49,258 nucleotides of DNA from contig NZ_JAGGLB010000053.1 of NCBI RefSeq assembly GCF_017874215.1, positions 1 through 49,258 on the forward strand, in the 5' to 3' direction. This document shows positions 44,860 to 49,258 of this stretch, piece by piece (within the stretch, counting starts at the first letter, position 1; each line of letters begins with the position of its first letter). The DNA comes from Paenibacillus eucommiae (GTDB taxonomy: Bacteria; Bacillota; Bacilli; Paenibacillales; NBRC-103111). The notes beneath the pieces are model-generated. The model was not told where the DNA came from, did no database searches, and saw nothing but the letters and a program-made list of their open reading frames with translations. The translations under genes were made by a program, and so were the position numbers.

Positions 44860-46203
44860 TTATTTTGCTGGTTTTGGAATTGGCGGCAGCAGGCCTTTTT
44901 GCACATCTTTATCAAACTCGGTCTGCGCCTTCTCCATTAACGCCTGACTTGTCGTTTGATCCTGCCAGACAGAATCAATATCGAGGAAAACCTGCTTGGC
45001 TGCTGGCGGTAGAAACACACCTGCATAGTAGCCAAAATGGCCTTTATTTACTCCATCGATCATATCGTAAATACTTTCTGCATAAAGCTTTGAAAGCGCA
45101 GACATTTTGTCCGTCTCGATCTTCAGGTCTTTTAACGGAACTCCCCAATATCCAGGCCAGCTTATGGTCATTTCATTCATAAATGCATTGGTCATCATCA
45201 TATCGAGGACTTCTGCCGCACCCTCTTTATGCTTGGAATTTGCATTAATAGATAGCGATGCTGTAACTCCTAACGTATAGTCAGGCTCATCCGGAGAACC
45301 GCCCATTGTCGGGAATGGCATAAATCCTAGATTATCTACAATATCATCTGTGAAAGATTGCGCTGCAAATTGAAACACAAGAGAAGGTCCAAAGAAGAAA
45401 GGTGACTTCTCATCAGCCAGCAGTTGAATAGCTTCATTAAATGTTAAATTCGTGTAGTCGTTACCGGCAAGGTATCCTTTTTTGTACCATTCTTTAGATT
45501 TATCAAGTGCGCCAACTATCGCGGGATCTGTCCATTTCTTACTGCCAGTCAATGCCTCATACACCGTGTTTCTACCCGCAAAATGGGTCAGGAAAATAGA
45601 CGTATAGTTTTCGTTTACCGGCTTCCATCCTTTATTGCCCGTTACAGAGCCATACATGCCTTTTTTCATCGCTTCGTCCATGATTTTTTCAATATCTTCT
45701 ACCGTTTTAGGAACTTCCCAGTTGTTATCCTTTAGTACTTTTTTATTGTAAAAGATTCCTTCTGTATTCAGGGAGTTGCCCAAGCTGTACAGCTTGCCAT
45801 TAACCGTCCCGGATTCATATACGGAGTCGATAATCCGATCTTTCCAGCCATACTTCTCAGCGTAGGTATCCAAAGGTTCAATTTTTCCCGCTTCTGCATA
45901 AGGAATGACAAATGAAGGGCCTGAGCCGTACACAATATCAGGACCTTGGCCAGCTGATAAGGCAACGGATATATCTTTATCCACAGAGTTTCTGAATTCA
46001 ACCACTAATTCATATTTGTCCTGGGACTGATTATACTTGTCCACCAACACTTTATTCATCGTTGCCTGATATTCAGGGGCTGCTCCCCAGAACCATAATG
46101 TCAGCTTTTCTTTTCCTTTTTCCGTTTCACCATTCGACGAAGAACAAGCAGCAAGCATGATGACCATCAGCAATCCAACAACGATCTGCCATTTATGTTT
46201 CAT
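44860..46203 (-). CDS. ABC transporter substrate-binding lipoprotein
   Basis: A 447-residue lipoprotein with lipobox LAAC (~17-20) and mature start CSSSNGETEKGKEK. The type-1 sugar-binding fold has LTLWFWGAAPEYQATMNKVL near the N-terminus and GQGPDIVYGSGPS (~90). Aromatic-rich segments such as SIFLTHFAGR and WPGYWGVPL could line a sugar- or base-binding site. It is the third gene of the operon, 21 bases after yjbQ. Given the intracellular enzymes, the ligand is more likely a ribosylated nucleoside than a plain sugar; this is inference. Confidence 0.88.
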   Translation of the reverse strand: MKHKWQIVVGLLMVIMLAACSSSNGETEKGKEKLTLWFWGAAPEYQATMNKVLVDKYNQSQDKYELVVEFRNSVDKDISVALSAGQGPDIVYGSGPSFVIPYAEAGKIEPLDTYAEKYGWKDRIIDSVYESGTVNGKLYSLGNSLNTEGIFYNKKVLKDNNWEVPKTVEDIEKIMDEAMKKGMYGSVTGNKGWKPVNENYTSIFLTHFAGRNTVYEALTGSKKWTDPAIVGALDKSKEWYKKGYLAGNDYTNLTFNEAIQLLADEKSPFFFGPSLVFQFAAQSFTDDIVDNLGFMPFPTMGGSPDEPDYTLGVTASLSINANSKHKEGAAEVLDMMMTNAFMNEMTISWPGYWGVPLKDLKIETDKMSALSKLYAESIYDMIDGVNKGHFGYYAGVFLPPAAKQVFLDIDSVWQDQTTSQALMEKAQTEFDKDVQKGLLPPIPKPAK

Positions 46204-46224
46204 TTCATTTTCCCTCCAGCATCA

Positions 46225-46629
46225 TTAATCAGCTTGTATTTTCACATAATATTCTCTAGTTCTAGGTCCGTCGAATTCCATAAAATAAATCCCTTGTGAA
46301 TGCCCGACCAGCAGCTCTCCCTGATGAATAATTAAAGTCATTGTGACTCCAATTAACGAGGATTTGATATGTCCGGCTGCGTCCTGCGGGGTATCATGCT
46401 GATGCTTGAAATCAATCCTTGTCGGAACGATCCGGCAAATTTCATCCTGCAGATCTTCCAGACCTCTTGGATCCCAGAACGATGTAATCGTTAGTCCGGC
46501 TGTTGTATGCGGTGTATAAATGGTGCATGTTCCGCTTTCCACGCCACTTTCCTTCACGAACTGAACGATCTCCTCATTGAGCTTGACCACATCTTTTTCT
46601 TTCGTCTTTAATTTAAAATTTCTCAGCAT
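46225..46629 (-). CDS. yjbQ: YjbQ family protein (UPF0047, secondary thiamine-phosphate synthase-like)
   Basis: A 134-residue small protein with the family's conserved YTPHTTAGLTI (~38), HDTPQDAAGHIKSSLIG (~78) and HSQGIYFMEFDGPR (~109). The invariant His and Arg residues line a presumed active site. Escherichia coli YjbQ has weak thiamine-phosphate synthase activity, but the true role of the family is unknown. Finding it as second gene of a ribosyl/nucleoside catabolic operon suggests a phospho-sugar-related function. It starts 12 bases after the SIS gene. Confidence 0.85.
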   Translation of the reverse strand: MLRNFKLKTKEKDVVKLNEEIVQFVKESGVESGTCTIYTPHTTAGLTITSFWDPRGLEDLQDEICRIVPTRIDFKHQHDTPQDAAGHIKSSLIGVTMTLIIHQGELLVGHSQGIYFMEFDGPRTREYYVKIQAD

Positions 46630-46641
46630 AGTTTCTCCCTA

Positions 46642-47781
46642 TTAATCTATAATAATTTCACTGTTTTTCACGGCATGACCATTCTGCGCAAAAGACCAAT
46701 TATCCTTCGTACCTCTTCCATCATCTTCACCAATAATTGTGGCAATATACCCGCTTAAAAGCGCAGCTGGTACGAACTGAGTGAGCGGTATTGTTATTGG
46801 GAATCGGGTTGTTGGCGTAGCGACTACTGTACATTTTTCTGAGAATTCCGAGGCAGCTATATCTGAAACCACCAAGGTAGGACGTCCCAAATCATCTGCG
46901 GCGTGAGCGATCGCTTCTTTTGCCCGGGATAATCCCGGATTGGAGGCATTTGCAAACATCACGGTTCCGATTTTGTCGAAGTTCCTCATAAAGAAATTCA
47001 AGTGAAGCCATTCCTCCGTATTCACGTGCATGGCGTATTTACCGGCTGCTTCGAACATCTTCGCATGTCCATACCAAGCTGCTGCATAATCAAAGCCCAC
47101 TCCGGTAAAATCAAAAGCTTCCAGCTGTGACCATTCCGCTGCTAAAGCTGCTATAGACTGATCGATGGAAGGCAGCATCTTCTCCAATGCCTCCGCTTGA
47201 GCTGCAATATCAGCCCGGTAACTCATCGCCGTATCCATCGTGTAGCTGCCGCGAACCTCACCAAATCTGATAGCCAGCAGCAATAGCGCGAGTACAGAAA
47301 CCATATAGCTTCTCACACCAGGCGACGGTTCAAATGCTGGAATGTCCACATCCAATATTTTTTGGCTCGATCGGCCCAGATAGGATTCCCGATTGGAGGT
47401 TACACCTAACGTTAAAGCGCCGTATTTATTGGCCCGTTCTACAGACTCGCCTACTCTTGCCACACTTCCCGAATGACTCACAGCGATAACTAATGGATTG
47501 TTGGGCGAAAAACCCAATTGCTTCTTATCATAAAGCCTGGCCAATTCAATGGAAGTTACTACCTCTGTCGGAATGCCTGTCAATAATTCAAAAATATGCT
47601 TCGTTGCCAATCCTGCGGCATAGGAATCGCCACAACCCGTTAATATGATTCTTTGAATGGAAAAAATTTCAGGTGTGGATAAAACTTTTCTTGTTTTAGG
47701 CTCCAGATCCTCATATTGCTGCTTCATCAGCTCTGGCAGACTAAATACTTGTCTCCTCATTGCATGATCGTAATTCCCCAA
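46642..47781 (-). CDS. SIS-domain sugar isomerase/deglycase-like protein
   Basis: A 379-residue protein with two SIS domains, as in GlmS, AgaS and FrlB: IILTGCGDSYAAGLATKHIF (~45-65), VIAVSHSGSVARVGESV (~97), and a second half with TGVGFDYAAAWYGHAKMFE (~225) and HVNTEEWLHLNFF (~250). Such proteins isomerise amino-sugar phosphates or split phosphorylated Amadori products. TTG 47781 with AGGGGGG eight bases before is the best start. It is the first gene of the eleven-gene operon. With a PfkB kinase, ABC importer and GntR regulator the layout recalls the frl (fructosamine) operon, so a ribosylamine or ketosamine phosphate might be its substrate. Confidence 0.82.
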   Translation of the reverse strand: MGNYDHAMRRQVFSLPELMKQQYEDLEPKTRKVLSTPEIFSIQRIILTGCGDSYAAGLATKHIFELLTGIPTEVVTSIELARLYDKKQLGFSPNNPLVIAVSHSGSVARVGESVERANKYGALTLGVTSNRESYLGRSSQKILDVDIPAFEPSPGVRSYMVSVLALLLLAIRFGEVRGSYTMDTAMSYRADIAAQAEALEKMLPSIDQSIAALAAEWSQLEAFDFTGVGFDYAAAWYGHAKMFEAAGKYAMHVNTEEWLHLNFFMRNFDKIGTVMFANASNPGLSRAKEAIAHAADDLGRPTLVVSDIAASEFSEKCTVVATPTTRFPITIPLTQFVPAALLSGYIATIIGEDDGRGTKDNWSFAQNGHAVKNSEIIID

Positions 47782-47815
47782 AGATGATTCCCCCCTTTAG
47801 TTTGTCTTCGCTAAC

Positions 47816-47835
47816 TTGTATTGAGAATAACACAA
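47816..47835. promoter_or_regulatory. candidate GntR operator 1 (SIS side)
   Basis: TTGTAT-N8-ACACAA at 47816-47835, one mismatch from the dyad TTGTAT-N8-ATACAA on the regulator side. It overlaps the -10 (TATTCT) of the leftward operon promoter, whose -35 TTGCGT lies 18 bases upstream. Confidence 0.5.
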
Positions 47836-47841
47836 CCATAC

Positions 47842-47857
47842 ATGTTAACGCAATCAT
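47842..47857. promoter_or_regulatory. catabolite-responsive element (cre)
   Basis: ATGTTAACGCAATCAT matches every position of the Bacillus CcpA consensus WTGNNARCGNWWWCAW. It covers the -35 (TTGCGT on the minus strand) of the leftward eleven-gene operon, so CcpA binding should repress it when preferred sugars are present. Confidence 0.7.
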
Positions 47858-47975
47858 TTTTCTTCAGGTCTTATTCAAACAGCAGTCCAACAGTAGTTGA
47901 AATCCTATACCTGCTTGATATCGAATCGAAACACTTGATGATTTTTTTGTTTTACTTTTTTCATTTAAAAATGTA

Positions 47976-47995
47976 TTGTATATATATAGATACAA
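47976..47995. promoter_or_regulatory. candidate GntR operator 2 (regulator side)
   Basis: Perfect dyad TTGTAT-N8-ATACAA at 47976-47995, 30 bases before the GntR start codon and over an AT-rich -10-like TATATAT. Together with operator 1 it would allow autoregulation and control of the divergent operon. Confidence 0.55.
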
Positions 47996-48024
47996 GCTGT
48001 TCAGAAAGCAGGCGATGATTCCCG

Positions 48025-48792
48025 ATGAATAATCATTCCATTACGATAAACATTGATAAAGACTCACCCATTCCGATATATTATCAAGTAGCCTCAAGTA
48101 TTAGAGAGAGAATTACGAATAATGAGTGGGAAGTTAATGAGAAGATTCCATCCGAAAACCAATTAACCGAAGAATACGGCATTAGCAGGGTCACCTTAAG
48201 AAAATCTTTAGATGCTTTGCATGCTGAGGGGATTATCAAGAAGGAGCAAGGACGGGGAGTATTTGTTCAAAAAAATCCGCAGCCAGTGCTCCATGACTTT
48301 AGTCTGCCATCCACACTCAGCAGCCGTATGCAGGAGAACGGCATCAATATCACGCCGCTGATCCTTTCCTCTCATCTATCCGAGCCCATTCCCTACATTA
48401 ACAAGATTTTGAAATTGGATGACAAAGAACAGCTGGCTTACATCAAACGAGTTTTTATTTTCAACAATAAGCCCATTGGCCTCAACCGCTCTTGGCTTGC
48501 AAATTCGAAAGTGCCGAGAATTACGGAAAATCTTTTAATAGAAAATCGGCTAAGCCTGACTCTTGCCAATGTGTATAGCCTTAAACCAAAAAGCATGGAG
48601 AATTCCATTCAAGCCATTATTCCCGATGCTTCCGATATGAAGACATTGAACATTAACTACTTATCTCCAGCCATGCTGATTAAAAGCACATCTTTCCTGG
48701 CCGATCAGACACCTCTGGAATACTCGTCTACCATATGGCTTGGGGATCGGGTGAAGTTCAATTTAAGCATTGCCAATGATGATTATTTATAA
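48025..48792 (+). CDS. GntR/HutC family transcriptional regulator
   Basis: A 255-residue repressor. The N-terminal winged helix (about 10-80: PIYYQVASSIRERI, KIPSENQLTEEYGISRVTLRKSLDAL, GVFVQ) is followed by a UTRA ligand-binding domain (about 95-250, with PLEYSSTIWLGDRVKF near the end), the HutC/NagR/FrlR subgroup. Start ATG 48025 has a weak AGGCGATG upstream. It is divergent from the eleven-gene operon with a 243-base gap containing two matching dyads and a cre. Ligand probably a phosphorylated intermediate of the pathway. Confidence 0.9.
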   Translation: MNNHSITINIDKDSPIPIYYQVASSIRERITNNEWEVNEKIPSENQLTEEYGISRVTLRKSLDALHAEGIIKKEQGRGVFVQKNPQPVLHDFSLPSTLSSRMQENGINITPLILSSHLSEPIPYINKILKLDDKEQLAYIKRVFIFNNKPIGLNRSWLANSKVPRITENLLIENRLSLTLANVYSLKPKSMENSIQAIIPDASDMKTLNINYLSPAMLIKSTSFLADQTPLEYSSTIWLGDRVKFNLSIANDDYL

Positions 48793-48799
48793 TGTGAAA

Positions 48800-49258
48800 A
48801 ACGCCTTGCGGCGTCCATTGATGAGCGTGTTCATGGCTTTGGTGCGTTGCGGAGGAAATGGCTGTGGGCTCCAGCCGCTGTTAAAGATTTGTTCCTTTGA
48901 TTGTAATGGATGTGAAGGGTGGAACAAATCTTTAAATGCGGACGCTACCGCTCTTCCGCCCACAGCCATCCCCTCTCTTTAGTTACAATCGCACGAATCA
49001 CACGAACATCAAGCTCAAACGAACAGCCAGCAAGGGTTTTTCTCTTGATTAGAAGGGGATTTCCTAGCGAACGCAGCGCTAGGAACGAAGAAGAAATAAA
49101 GAAGGGGGAAGAGTCCCCTGCCTGCTACTTTAACGATGTTTTTCATCGTTAAAAGCACTGGGTCCGGTGGCGTAAAATAGTCTGTGTACCAAAAATTGGA
49201 GTGTTTCCAAGACAAAAATGGTAGGGTATACTCTCGGAATTGTCCAGATCCACAAGAG
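48800..49258 (+). repeat. composite structured repeat element, copy C, and right edge
   Basis: Starting about eight bases after the GntR stop with ACGCC-TTGC-GGCGT, this repeats the plan of copies A and B. It has a two-stage hairpin (48850-48975: AATGGCTGTGGG / CCCACAGCCAT and TTAAAGATTTGTTCC / GGAACAAATCTTTAA) and a diverged middle with GGGGATTTCCTAGCG. One palindrome lies at 49129-49153, followed by AAAAGCACTGGGTCC, as after palindromes at 5493 and 20660. From about 49165 the sequence changes character (GGCGTAAAATAGTCTGTGTACC). That may be the left end of an IS256-like element or another element variant. No gene is supported here. Confidence 0.75.

Noticed and set aside
34122..47781. Simple ADP-ribose or NAD catabolic operon
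   Set aside because: No Nudix pyrophosphatase, 5'-nucleotidase or NAD glycohydrolase is present, so a phosphorylated dinucleotide is a poorer fit than a dephosphorylated ribosyl nucleoside; not excluded if those enzymes are elsewhere.

Overview
The window reads as a chromosomal segment of a low-to-mid G+C Gram-positive soil bacterium, most like Paenibacillus or a close relative. The signs are an S-layer-homology (SLH) anchored exoenzyme, three carbohydrate-type ABC importers with lipoprotein binding proteins, many Shine-Dalgarno-led TTG starts, a T-box-controlled thrS, a CcpA-type cre site, a PhoP-type box, and several families of intergenic palindromic repeats. No rRNA, tRNA or CRISPR array was seen. 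The genus is inferred from gene content only.

Layout. (1) 1-5100: a possible transposase tail, a nested inverted-repeat element, then a ~1475-residue secreted protein with two purple-acid-phosphatase-like modules and three SLH domains behind a four-repeat Pho box. (2) 5100-5920: hairpins and a cluster of four copies of a 25-base palindrome. (3) 5922-6606: two small genes. (4) 6694-14178 (minus): an operon for a binding protein, two permeases, a ceramidase-like hydrolase and a GH78 rhamnosidase-like enzyme, with a divergent Gfo/Idh/MocA oxidoreductase at 14413. (5) 15477-20231: MFS transporter, PhyH-type dioxygenase, AraC regulator, YwnB-like NAD(P)-binding protein and its Rrf2 regulator, with matching candidate operators. 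(6) 20320-25090: a composite repeat element, mqo, then thrS with its T-box leader. (7) 25100-33819 (minus): an operon-like set joining an AraL-type HAD phosphatase, sn-glycerol-1-phosphate dehydrogenase (AraM/EgsA), a DeoR/GlpR regulator, a complete UgpABCE-type importer and a glycerophosphodiesterase. It looks built to import glycerophosphodiesters and, unusually, to use the sn-glycerol-1-phosphate stereoisomer. (8) 34122-47781 (minus): an eleven-gene operon. It encodes a SIS-domain protein, YjbQ, a three-gene ABC importer, two paralogous ADP-ribosylglycohydrolase-fold enzymes with long C-terminal beta domains, a Mak32-like PfkB kinase, nucleoside hydrolase, ribokinase and adenine deaminase. 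A divergent GntR/HutC regulator lies at 48025, with paired operators and a consensus cre between them. (9) 48800-49258: a third copy of the composite repeat element.

The region 8 operon is the best candidate for an undescribed system. Read as a pathway, the ABC importer brings in a ribosylated nucleoside-type compound. The ADP-ribosylglycohydrolase-fold enzymes break a ribosyl O- or N-glycosidic bond. Nucleoside hydrolase and ribokinase yield ribose-5-phosphate, and adenine deaminase processes the base. No Nudix hydrolase or nucleotidase is present, so a dephosphorylated substrate such as ribosyl-adenosine fits better than intact ADP-ribose; this is inference. Two of the three ABC importers lack an ATPase gene, so the single UgpC/MsmX-type ATPase at 29135 may serve more than one of them.
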